Assembly: GCA_022826905.1 (NCBI GenBank)
Contig: JAJDUA010000042.1
Location: forward strand, 1-47,030
From: Candidatus Dadabacteria bacterium
Lineage (GTDB): Bacteria > Desulfobacterota_D > UBA1144 > Nemesobacterales > Nemesobacteraceae
Direction of reading: 5' to 3'
Length of the DNA stretch: 47,030 bases
The notes beneath the pieces are model-generated. The model saw nothing but the letters and a program-made list of their open reading frames with translations. It ran no database searches and had not been told where the DNA came from. Both the position numbers and the translations under genes were made by a program. Shown in pieces: positions 25,192 to 32,777 of the stretch; position 1 is the first letter of the stretch; the number at the start of each line of letters is the position of its first letter.

Positions 25192-26145
25192 ATGAAAATC
25201 CTTTTCGCCGGAACACCAGAATTCGCCGTACCATCGCTCAAGGCGCTTTGCGATTCCTCCCACGAGGTGATCGCACTTCTATCAAGGCCGGACAGACCGA
25301 GGGGGAGAAGTCGGAAACCCGTATGGCCGGAAACAAAAAAAGTCGCCGCGGAGCGCGGAGTACCCGTTTTTCAGCCCCAAGACTTAAAAACACCTGAGTT
25401 CAAAGAGATACTGAAGGCCCTTTGCCCTGATCTCATAGCGGTTGCGGCCTACGGGAAGATACTTCCTGCCGACGTGCTTGACGTACCCCCTTTCGGATGC
25501 GTAAACGTTCACGCATCTCTGCTTCCCAGCTACAGAGGGGCGGCGCCAATTAACTGGGCCATAGCAAAGGGAGACAAAAAAACTGGAGTTACGATTATGC
25601 AGATTGACGAGGAATTGGACACAGGAGACATTCTCGCCCAGAGGCAGGTGCTGATAGGGGATGAGGAAACCGCCGAAGAACTTTCAAAAAGACTCTCATT
25701 TGAAGGAGCAGGGCTTCTTCTGGAAACGATCGACCGCATCGCGAAAAACGAAATATCTCCCGTAAAGCAGGATCCGGGCGCGGCTACCTACGCACCTCTT
25801 CTCTCGAGAAAAGACGGCTGGGTGGACTGGAGCCAGGGCGCAGAGGAGATAAAAAACCTGGTAAGGGCGATGACTCCTTGGCCGTCCGCCCACACCACTC
25901 TCGGGGGGAAGAACCTTAAGATATTAAAGGCTCTTCCGGGCCCTGGTCAGGGAAAACCCGGAGAAATAGTATCGCTCGGGGGCAAAAGCATGGACGTTGC
26001 AACGGGTAACGGGATCCTGCAGATACTCTCCCTTCAGATCGAAGGCAGAAGAACAATGGACGCCTCAGAATTTATGCGGGGCAGAAAAGACCTTCGGGAA
26101 GGCCAGTTCATGGGAATACACGGAAGTTCCTTATATCCTGATTGA
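25192..26145 (+). CDS. fmt: Methionyl-tRNA formyltransferase
   Basis: A 317-residue Fmt that formylates the initiator Met-tRNA with 10-formyl-THF. Visible signatures are LFAGTPEFAVPSLKAL, the catalytic and folate-binding region VNVHASLLPSYRGAAPINWAI (split around Asn-His), and TGVTIMQIDEELDTGDIL, with the C-terminal tRNA-binding domain beyond about residue 205. The length is normal. No def gene is adjacent. The end overlaps the convergent small gene by 15 bp. Confidence 0.96.
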   Translation: MKILFAGTPEFAVPSLKALCDSSHEVIALLSRPDRPRGRSRKPVWPETKKVAAERGVPVFQPQDLKTPEFKEILKALCPDLIAVAAYGKILPADVLDVPPFGCVNVHASLLPSYRGAAPINWAIAKGDKKTGVTIMQIDEELDTGDILAQRQVLIGDEETAEELSKRLSFEGAGLLLETIDRIAKNEISPVKQDPGAATYAPLLSRKDGWVDWSQGAEEIKNLVRAMTPWPSAHTTLGGKNLKILKALPGPGQGKPGEIVSLGGKSMDVATGNGILQILSLQIEGRRTMDASEFMRGRKDLREGQFMGIHGSSLYPD

Positions 26146-26499
26146 AACCTCGAAAGTTCCTATTTTCACTTTGCCGGCGAGTCCGCACTTCCAGCAGATA
26201 TCTGTAACGTGAGTCTTCGATTCTGCGGGAACGAGCAGGATAAACTGGGCCGAAAGTTCCGAGAGTGCTTTCCAGTACTCACTTCTTTCTTCGTCGATAG
26301 TGGCTTCGGTCTCAACCTCAATAATCTGCACAACCTGCCCGTAGGAGCCGAGAATTACGTCGGGGAAAAAACCCTCGAACTCACAGAGTTGCTCTTCGCC
26401 GGGGTTGGTGCGTATCTCGTTATAAAGCGAGGAGTGCTTGTGCTCCACCTGCCTTATTACCCAGTCATGAATTAACTTCTGCTCAGTCGGAGTTTTCAT
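26131..26499 (-). CDS. Small protein with PD-(D/E)XK-like pattern
   Basis: A 122-residue protein I cannot assign to a named family. The central stretch FPDVILGSYGQVVQIIEVET has the layout of a PD-(D/E)XK nuclease core (Asp at about 47, then ExE in place of ExK), followed by a helix (EERSEYWKALSEL) and a strand (FILLVPAE). CWKCG near residues 102-106 could bind metal with other ligands. It overlaps the nadK stop by 17 bp and is co-transcribed with prfB and nadK. Nuclease activity is only a fold-level guess; the Lys of the motif is missing. Confidence 0.6.
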   Translation of the reverse strand: MKTPTEQKLIHDWVIRQVEHKHSSLYNEIRTNPGEEQLCEFEGFFPDVILGSYGQVVQIIEVETEATIDEERSEYWKALSELSAQFILLVPAESKTHVTDICWKCGLAGKVKIGTFEVSIRI

Positions 26500-27349
26500 A
26501 TCTCCCGCTCCACATAAGCTTTGTCTTCAGAATGTTGAAATAATCCCTGAAAGGAGATTTTATGATATTCACGTAGCTCTCCGAACTTTCAAGAACAACA
26601 TCGTCTCCGAGATAAAGAGGTACTCCCACCTGACCGTCAAGCGTGAGGTAGGTGTTCTGTATGTCGGTAAGCACCCTTGTTCTTATTTTCTTCGTGTTGG
26701 GCACCACGATAGGCCTGTTGGTAAGAATGTGCGGACATATGGGAGTGACGGTTATCACGGGCAGCGTCGGATAAATTATCGGCCCACCCGCGGAAAGAGA
26801 ATAGGCGGTTGAGCCGGTAGGAGTCGCAAAGATGATCCCGTCAGCCTTAAAGGTCGTAACGTATCTTTCCTCTATATATATGGAGAGATCCACAACCTTG
26901 GAGATTGGACCGTTGTTTATCACGATGTCGTTTAGCACCGTGAATTCTTCGTACTCCCCGTCCTTTCTGGCCACGCTGCACGATATCATGTCTCTTTTCT
27001 CTATCTCGTAGTCTCCGGCGAGCACCCTCTCCATCATCGGAAAAAACTCATCCACCGTAAACTCGGTGAGAAATCCGAGTCCGCCGAGGTTGCAGCCCAG
27101 TATTGAGACGTCGTGTCCCTGCGCCATTCGTGAAACCCAGATAAATGAACCGTCACCCCCGAACACAACTATTATATCAACGGCCGCGGCTAGGTCTGCC
27201 TCCGCAAGCACATTCTCAGCGTCTATGCTCCGTCCAAGCCTCTCCTCAACGAGAAACTCTATCTCTCTTTCGCGAAGCCACTCGCACAGTCGCTGGGCAA
27301 TCTCGTAGACTTCCGCGCTATTCTTCTTACCCGTTATACCAAACCTCAA
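26483..27349 (-). CDS. nadK: NAD kinase
   Basis: A 288-residue NAD kinase that makes NADP from NAD and ATP or polyphosphate. Visible signatures are the IIVVFGGDGSFIWVSR motif (GGDGS with the catalytic Asp), GGLGFLTEF, LNDIVINNGPISKVV and DGIIFATPTGSTAYSLSAGGP. The length fits the family. It overlaps prfB by 4 bp (ATGA) and the downstream small gene by 17 bp, so the three form a translationally coupled unit. Confidence 0.95.
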   Translation of the reverse strand: MRFGITGKKNSAEVYEIAQRLCEWLREREIEFLVEERLGRSIDAENVLAEADLAAAVDIIVVFGGDGSFIWVSRMAQGHDVSILGCNLGGLGFLTEFTVDEFFPMMERVLAGDYEIEKRDMISCSVARKDGEYEEFTVLNDIVINNGPISKVVDLSIYIEERYVTTFKADGIIFATPTGSTAYSLSAGGPIIYPTLPVITVTPICPHILTNRPIVVPNTKKIRTRVLTDIQNTYLTLDGQVGVPLYLGDDVVLESSESYVNIIKSPFRDYFNILKTKLMWSGRYENSD

Positions 27350-28468
27350 GTTACTTCCTCCCCTGAATTTTCGGTCGCGTCATGCAAAAGATACGATTCT
27401 ATAAAATCATCTATCTCCCCGTCAAGTATCACATCCACCCCCGAGGACTCGAAATTGGTGCGGTGATCCTTCACCATGCGATATGGATGCATGACATAAG
27501 ATCTTATCTGGCTTCCCCAGCCGATTTCCTTTTTCGAGGAATTGAGTTCCTCTTCTTTTTGTTTTTCCTCCATCCTGCGCAGTTCGTAGAGCCTCGCTTT
27601 TAGTATCTTCATAGCGCTTTCCTTGTTCTGGCGCTGCGACCTCTCGTTCTGGCAGCTGACCGCGACTCCTGTGGGCAGGTGGGTGATGCGGACCGCGGAG
27701 TCCGTCTTGTTAACATGCTGTCCACCCTTTCCGCTCGCGCGGTAAGTATCAATCCTGAGGTCTTTTTCCTCTATGTTCACCTCTATTGAATCATCTATCT
27801 CGGGAGAAACGAAAACCGAGGCGAACGAAGTGTGCCTCCTTTTATTCGAGTCAAACGGGGATATCCTCACCAGCCTGTGAACCCCGGTCTCCGCCTTGAG
27901 ATAACCGAAAGCAAAATCCCCCTGTGCGAGAATAGTGGCACTCTTTATGCCGGCTTCCTCTCCATCCTGAGTCTCAAGCAGTTTTGCCGAAAATCCTTTC
28001 CTTTCCGCATACCGAAGGTACATGCGAAGAAGTATCTCAGCCCAGTCCTGAGCTTCCGTTCCCCCCGCCCCGGCGTTTACCGATACAATGGCGTTTCGAG
28101 CGTCGTCAGGACCGCCGAGAATCCGGGTGAACTCAAGTTCGGCAAGCCTGGCTTCTACGGACGCAAGCATGCTGCGCGCCTCTTCAATCGAATCCTGATC
28201 GTCTTCACCGACCGCAAGTTCGAAAAGACACGCCGCGTCATCCATGTCGGAACGGAGATTCTCGAATCCCGAAATACGGTCCTTGATTTCGGATTGCTCC
28301 TGAAGCGTTTTGCGCGCTAGATCAGAGTTGTCCCAGAAGCCGGGACCTGAAGTAATTTCTTCAAGTTCTTTGAGTCTTTCAGTCTTTGCAGGCAGGTCAA
28401 AGACAGTCTCCTGTCTTGTGGATTCTGCTTCTGAGGTCTTCTACAAGACCGCGCAGTTCTTCTTTCAT
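27346..28468 (-). CDS. prfB: Peptide chain release factor 2 (programmed +1 frameshift)
   Basis: RF2, which terminates at UGA and UAA, is encoded in two frames. The ATG at 28468 opens 23 codons (MKEELRGLVEDLRSRIHKTG onward, then DCL) ending at UGA (28397-28399). A +1 slip on CTT continues as DLPAKTERLKEL and gives a protein of about 373 residues, normal for RF2. The body has the anticodon-like SPF (in RISPFDSNKRR) and the catalytic GGQ (in SGKGGQHVNKTDSAVR). Annotating only the zero-frame ORF from 28245 would lose the first 74 residues. It overlaps nadK by 4 bp. Confidence 0.96.
28396..28412 (-). promoter_or_regulatory. prfB autoregulatory frameshift site
   Basis: The minus strand reads AGGAGACTGTCTTTGAC: an internal Shine-Dalgarno-like AGGAG, then CTT TGA C. 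Low RF2 lets the ribosome pause at UGA and slip +1, the known feedback loop of prfB. Confidence 0.93.
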
Positions 28469-28546
28469 CTGAGATACCTCCTTAGAACACACCAAAAAAT
28501 AGTACGCAAATAACCCGTGAATTCAAAAAAACGCTGTGCGGATCAA

Positions 28547-28575
28547 TTGAAACGCCGTAGGTTTGTGGGTATTTT
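28547..28575 (+). promoter_or_regulatory. Possible promoter of the aminotransferase gene
   Basis: TTGAAA (28547-28552), a 17-bp spacer and TATTTT (28570-28575) lie about 45 bp before the ATG, which has GAGGAG upstream. Confidence 0.42.
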
Positions 28576-28620
28576 ATGCGCTTTGATTCAATCCCCTAAT
28601 AATGTGAGGAGAAACACCAA

Positions 28621-29760
28621 ATGAAAAGATTGCTGCTGACCCCCGGCCCCGTGGCGGTCTCAAGCGAAATAATGGTTGAGATGGCAAGACCGCTCATTCA
28701 TCACAGAACCAAGGAGTTCGAAGCTATATTCGAGCGGGCAAGAGAAGGGCTGAAACACATTTTTCAGACCGAAAACGAAGTTTTCATACTGGCGGCTTCG
28801 GGAACCGGCGCCATGGAAGGAGCAGTTGTGAACACTCTTTGCGCAGGCGATAAGGTAATCACGGTAAACGGCGGGAAATTCGGAGAGAGGTGGGGAAAGA
28901 TCGCAAGGGCCTACGGACTAGAAGTGGACGAGATAGATGTTACTTGGGGCGAGGCGGTTTCCCCCTCAATCATAGAGGAAAAGCTTGACAGCGACCTCTC
29001 GATAAGGGCGGTTCTGATGCAGGCAAGTGAAACCTCCACCGGAGTCAAGCACCCAACCGACCAGGTCGCGGCGATTACCTCGAAAAGAGACGACGTGCTG
29101 TTGATAGTTGACGGCATAACCGCCGTCGGGGTGTTTCCCCTTCCGTTTGACGAGCTGGGAATAGATGTTCTCGTGGGCGGTTCGCAGAAGGCTTTCATGC
29201 TCCCTCCGGGGCTTTCATTCGCAGCGATGAGCGAGAAAGCCTGGGAATTCAACAAAACCTCGGACCTCCCGAAGTTCTACCTCAACTTTGCTGACTACCA
29301 GAAAAGCGCCCAGAAAAACACGACACCCTGGACCCCGGCCGTCACTCTCATAGTCGGCCTCGGCAAGGTTATAGAGGGATTTATGGAAGAGGGGATGGAG
29401 AACATCTACAGAAAACGTGAGATGATGTCGCTTGCGACCCGCGAGGCGCTCCAAGCGATCGACATAGATCTCTTCACCACTGATGCGGCAAGCCCGGCAC
29501 TTACCGTGGGAGTAGCCCCCGAAGAAATTGGGGCAGGAAAGATCATCTCCGAGCTTCAAGCGAAATTCGGTATGACCGTCGCAGGCGGACAGGATCATGC
29601 CAAGGGGAAAATCTTCAGGGTATCCCACATAGGAGACGTCGACCGAAACGACATGGTGGCGTTTGTCTCGGCCCTCGAATCTGTCTTGGAATCTTTGGGA
29701 CACGACTTCACGGGCGGAGCCGGTGTTGCCAAGGTATCGGAAATGTTGGGAACGGCATAG
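28621..29760 (+). CDS. Class V aminotransferase (serine/alanine-glyoxylate aminotransferase-like)
   Basis: A 379-residue fold-type I PLP enzyme. It begins LLLTPGPVAVSSEI and IHHRTKEFEAIFERA, typical of serine-glyoxylate and alanine-glyoxylate aminotransferases, with ASGTGAMEGAV binding the cofactor phosphate, LIVDGITAVGVFPL with the pyridine-binding Asp, and VGGSQKAFMLPPG with the Schiff-base Lys. Likely reactions are transamination between alanine or serine and glyoxylate or another 2-oxo acid; related archaeal and bacterial proteins act as phosphoserine or sulfur-amino-acid aminotransferases, so the substrate is open. It has its own promoter-like element and a downstream terminator. Confidence 0.85.
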   Translation: MKRLLLTPGPVAVSSEIMVEMARPLIHHRTKEFEAIFERAREGLKHIFQTENEVFILAASGTGAMEGAVVNTLCAGDKVITVNGGKFGERWGKIARAYGLEVDEIDVTWGEAVSPSIIEEKLDSDLSIRAVLMQASETSTGVKHPTDQVAAITSKRDDVLLIVDGITAVGVFPLPFDELGIDVLVGGSQKAFMLPPGLSFAAMSEKAWEFNKTSDLPKFYLNFADYQKSAQKNTTPWTPAVTLIVGLGKVIEGFMEEGMENIYRKREMMSLATREALQAIDIDLFTTDAASPALTVGVAPEEIGAGKIISELQAKFGMTVAGGQDHAKGKIFRVSHIGDVDRNDMVAFVSALESVLESLGHDFTGGAGVAKVSEMLGTA

Positions 29761-29945
29761 GCGGAAAGCTTCTTTGAAGAACCTCTTCTTTCTCCCTGAA
29801 GACATGTGAACCGGATTAGGTAGCCATTGAATCTGCCGCCTTTATGCGTGAAACACGAAACTTGTTGGTGCGGCTCTCTTCCCTCCGGCATCCGTATTCA
29901 GGAACTGCAAGATAAATATTCTGCTTGCCGTCTCGACTGTTGCTG

Positions 29946-29973
29946 TCCCGCCTCGTTCGCGGGATAGATTTTT
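29946..29973 (+). terminator. Rho-independent terminator
   Basis: TCCCGC (29946-29951), a 7-nt loop and GCGGGA (29959-29964), followed by TAGATTTTT. It probably ends the aminotransferase transcript. The 185 bp between the gene and the hairpin hold nothing I recognise. Confidence 0.6.
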
Positions 29974-29984
29974 ACAGCTGTTTC

Positions 29985-30266
29985 TTATTCGATTGCTTCA
30001 AAGCTAATTTTGAGCCGTGTACCGGTTGCCTCTGCAATTTTCTTTAGCGTATTTGTGGAAGGATTAGTCCGGCCACTCTCGAATCTAGCCACAGTAGATT
30101 GTGTGGTTCTGAGTCTTTCAGCTAGTTGTGCTTGCGTTAGCCCTGCTTGAGTTCGGGCTTTAATGAGCAAGCGTGCAATTTCAAATTCCGGCTTGAGTTT
30201 GTCATATTCAGCCCTGTATTCCGGGTCCTTGCTCCATTTTTCGTGTAATTTGCTTGCCCTACCCAT
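29985..30266 (-). CDS. HigA-like XRE regulator (orphan antitoxin type)
   Basis: A 93-residue protein with a C-terminal Cro/C1 HTH (about 38-88: TQAGLTQAQLAERLRTTQ, VARFESGRTNPSTNTLKKI) behind a helical N-terminus (KWSKDPEYRAEYDKLKPEFE), the layout of HigA antitoxins. GGAGGAG five bases before the ATG at 30266 decides the start; a further ATG at 30287 precedes that site. No RelE/HigB-type toxin ORF is found on either side, so it is an orphan or a plain regulator. Confidence 0.8.
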   Translation of the reverse strand: MGRASKLHEKWSKDPEYRAEYDKLKPEFEIARLLIKARTQAGLTQAQLAERLRTTQSTVARFESGRTNPSTNTLKKIAEATGTRLKISFEAIE

Positions 30267-30293
30267 TTGCACTCCTCCAGTCTCCATTTGGCA

Positions 30294-31064
30294 TCAGCGT
30301 TTCCGGGCTTTTCCTTTTCTCGTTACGGCCTCGTTCTCTTCAGAATCTCGAGACCCGTCGGCATCCTCTCCATCGGGACCCGCATCTCTTATGGACCACA
30401 GCGAAGCAGGCCGCCCTCCTCTAGGTCCCGAGGCGCCTATCTGGGCGGACACGTTCATGAACATTCTGTTTGCCCTAATCTTGCGCTGGAAGTTTCCCTG
30501 ATCAATGCTCCTGTTCCACGCAGCCTCGTACACGTTGCGAAGTTCGCTTATGGTAAACTGCGGCGGGCAGAATTTTGCGGCGACCAGAGGAGATTCAAGA
30601 CTGCGCATCGCACGCTGCAGCGCGTCACGCACAATCTCGCGGTGATCAAAGGCGAGACTGATCTCGTCCTGCTCTATCATGGACACGGGAATCAGCATCG
30701 CGTCGGCGGCGTCGCCCCCGCCTACGGGGTCGGGAAGATCTCCGCAGATCGCCCAGTATGCGACGGTGACTACGCGCATGCGGGGGTCGCGATCCGGAGA
30801 ACCGTAACTTCCCAGCTGTTCCAGATAAACTGACTCCTCCGTAACGCCGGTCTCTTCTGCAAGCTCCCTAGCCGCGGCCTCATCCAGATTTTCATCCGGT
30901 TTCAGAAAGCCCCCGGGCAACGCCCACTCGCCGCGAAACGGCTCAACTCCCCGATTTATCAGCAAAACCCTCAATGTCTTCTCGCGGATTGTGAACACCA
31001 CCACGTCCACGGTAACCGCCACCGGCGGAAAAGCCCTCGGATCGTACTTTTCTGAAGAACTCAT
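30294..31064 (-). CDS. NrtR-type Nudix/winged-helix regulator
   Basis: A 256-residue protein with a Nudix domain (about 12-145) and an NrtR-type winged helix (about 165-232: FTISELRNVYEAAWNRSIDQ, FQRKIRANRMF). The Nudix box GGFLKPDENLDEAAARELAEETGV (split at ENLDE) retains all catalytic positions, so ADP-ribose or a related dinucleotide could be hydrolysed as well as sensed. NrtR proteins repress NAD-synthesis or pentose genes and are released by ADP-ribose. The last 30 residues are charged and probably disordered. It is divergent from an ARPP-1 gene across a 41-bp dyad, which is the likely operator. Confidence is high for the family, moderate for the regulator role. Confidence 0.82.
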   Translation of the reverse strand: MSSSEKYDPRAFPPVAVTVDVVVFTIREKTLRVLLINRGVEPFRGEWALPGGFLKPDENLDEAAARELAEETGVTEESVYLEQLGSYGSPDRDPRMRVVTVAYWAICGDLPDPVGGGDAADAMLIPVSMIEQDEISLAFDHREIVRDALQRAMRSLESPLVAAKFCPPQFTISELRNVYEAAWNRSIDQGNFQRKIRANRMFMNVSAQIGASGPRGGRPASLWSIRDAGPDGEDADGSRDSEENEAVTRKGKARKR

Positions 31065-31109
31065 GGAAAAAATTCTAGCCAGATATTGACAAAACTACAA
31101 TATCCTCTA

Positions 31110-31150
31110 CAGTTATTGTTTATAAGATAATATCTATAAGACAATAACTG
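31110..31150. promoter_or_regulatory. 41-bp dyad between the Nudix regulator and ARPP-1 genes
   Basis: CAGTTATTGT (31110-31119) and ACAATAACTG (31141-31150) are perfect 10-bp inverted arms around a very A+T-rich core. Each arm continues into a similar 20-bp element (TTATTGTnTnnnAGATAnTA on both strands), so two facing operators are likely. A TTGACA at 31086-31091 may be part of the ARPP-1 promoter. Confidence 0.65.
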
Positions 31151-31220
31151 ATGGAGAAAGATAATCGCTGTCTTGTACCGGCGGCGGAAATTAACCAATA
31201 AGAAAACAAGGAGGAATCAA

Positions 31221-32111
31221 ATGAACATTTTAAAACTTGATACAGCGTCAGTAGGCTATCCCGTTACACGGCTGGGAGTTTCATTTTTTCCCGTCTACCT
31301 GACGGCAAACAAACTGCCTGAAATTTCAACCGAAGGACTTGTAATCGACGAACTTGACTCAGAAAGAGTGTCCGGGCTTTTGGTGCGCAACCCTACAAAA
31401 AAACCGATTCTGATCGTTGAGGGAGAACACCTAGTGGGAGGCAAACAGAATCGGGCCGTCAACGCGACGGTTCTGGTTCCTCCCTTAAGCGAGGTTGAGA
31501 TTCCCGTATCGTGCACGGAACAAGGACGATGGGGACAGTATCGGGCGTACAGAAGAAGCTCTTCCTTCACTCCTCAAAACATACGTTCAAAACTACAGGA
31601 GACGGTAAACGCATCAGTGGTGCGAGGAGGTCCCCGCCGCAGCGATCAGGGCGAAGTCTGGAGAGAAGTCGACGGTTTGCTGAACCGTATGGAGGTGGAA
31701 TCGGGCACGGCGGCGGCGGCGGATGCAGAAGAGGCCTACAGGCTCAACAGTTCCCTGTCGGAAGCGGTTGAAGATCTGGTAGGTATGGGACCCCTTGCGG
31801 CACAGAACGGAATAGTAATTACGCACGGAAAACGGGTGAAGGCAGTTGACCTTTTCGGTTCCCCCGATCTTCTGGAAAAACACTGGGGCACGCTGATCCG
31901 CTCTTACCTGCTCGAAATCCCGGAGAAGCCGCTTCCCCACTCGGCGGAAAAAGCGCTTTGGGCAATCAGACGGTTTGGGTTTATGGACCAGAAGTCCTGT
32001 CCGGGAATCGGTATGGGCGCGGAACTGCGCATGATGGACCGGAGGATGGTGGGACAGGCCCTTGTGCTTGAAGAAATGATCGTGCACGCCAGCATGTTTA
32101 CCAGGAACTGA
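31221..32111 (+). CDS. ARPP-1 family (DUF6569) protein
   Basis: A 296-residue protein of the ARPP-1 family (ARG and rhodanese-phosphatase-associated protein). Recognisable blocks are LLVRNPTKKPILIVEGEHLVGG, QNRAVNATVLVPP and VEIPVSCTEQGRWG. The family was named from genomic links to ADP-ribose glycohydrolases and NAD/ADP-ribose processing genes; its own reaction is unknown. The ATG at 31221 follows AAGGAGG; a GTG/TTG extension further upstream is rejected. The divergent Nudix regulator fits an NAD/ADP-ribose context. Rare Cys and the conserved EGE/GG residues could form a ligand site, which is inference. Confidence 0.82.
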   Translation: MNILKLDTASVGYPVTRLGVSFFPVYLTANKLPEISTEGLVIDELDSERVSGLLVRNPTKKPILIVEGEHLVGGKQNRAVNATVLVPPLSEVEIPVSCTEQGRWGQYRAYRRSSSFTPQNIRSKLQETVNASVVRGGPRRSDQGEVWREVDGLLNRMEVESGTAAAADAEEAYRLNSSLSEAVEDLVGMGPLAAQNGIVITHGKRVKAVDLFGSPDLLEKHWGTLIRSYLLEIPEKPLPHSAEKALWAIRRFGFMDQKSCPGIGMGAELRMMDRRMVGQALVLEEMIVHASMFTRN

Positions 32112-32125
32112 CGCAAAGGGAGGAA

Positions 32126-32407
32126 TCAGGAAAAATGTTTCGAGACAAGCGGGTCATTGTCTATTTCCGAGATCAGGTAGCCGATCCCGTAATAGTCGCC
32201 CGAGTTGTGATAGAGTCTTATTCCTTGGGGAGTAGTAAGGTAGTTTCCCGTTTTTACGGTTTGCTCAGGAAGATCGACCTCGTAAACCGTATAGCCGATC
32301 GTTCCGCTTCCTATGTTAACTTTTTTCCGCTCTTCCCTTAGCCTCTTAACGCTTTTGGCAATCTCCCAGGCCTTGGGATAGATGTGTCCTTTAACGAGAA
32401 ACTTCAT
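32126..32407 (-). CDS. Uncharacterised 93-residue protein
   Basis: A small protein starting MKFLVKGHIYPKAWEIAKSV, with a basic helix (KRLREERKKV) and a beta-rich second half (TIGYTVYEVDLPEQ, GIRLYHNSGDYYGIGYLISEID). The ATG at 32407 is preferred because the longer in-frame extension overlaps the upstream zinc-ribbon gene in another frame. It is the last gene of the aroC run. No family recognised. Confidence 0.55.
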   Translation of the reverse strand: MKFLVKGHIYPKAWEIAKSVKRLREERKKVNIGSGTIGYTVYEVDLPEQTVKTGNYLTTPQGIRLYHNSGDYYGIGYLISEIDNDPLVSKHFS

Positions 32408-32421
32408 GACAGCCTGAAAAA

Positions 32422-32766
32422 CTAAAGAACCTCCATCTCCACGCGGTCTATCAAACCGATGCACATCATTATCTTGTCTATACCCGGATCCCTTTCGTGA
32501 ACGAAAGTTTCCGAGAACTCTCCGTCGCAGTCCCCGCACGCACCCCCCTCATCAGACTCCTTTTCGCAATCCCCGCAGTAATATGTCTTCAGGTTATACC
32601 AATGTAAAGAGGAATAAAGAAGCTCCCTGAAGCCACTTTTGCTAAGACACTCCCCCCACTCGGAAATCGCTTCGACCAGATTGCGGCGGTAGTAATCAGG
32701 TACGTCGGCCAGATGTCCCGAGTATATCTCTTGCTCTCCTACGTAAATTCTGAACAGTTCCGACAT
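32422..32766 (-). CDS. Small zinc-ribbon protein
   Basis: A 114-residue protein with a helical N-terminal part (MSELFRIYVGEQEIYSGHL) and a CxxC-x9-CxxC zinc ribbon (YYCGDCEKESDEGGACGDC, about residues 62-80). The ATG at 32766 lies 11 bp after the aroC stop; the longer frame runs into aroC. Such ribbons commonly bind zinc for protein or RNA contacts. Function unknown; co-transcribed with aroC and the 93-residue gene. Confidence 0.65.
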   Translation of the reverse strand: MSELFRIYVGEQEIYSGHLADVPDYYRRNLVEAISEWGECLSKSGFRELLYSSLHWYNLKTYYCGDCEKESDEGGACGDCDGEFSETFVHERDPGIDKIMMCIGLIDRVEMEVL

Positions 32767-32777
32767 GACAGTTAAAT

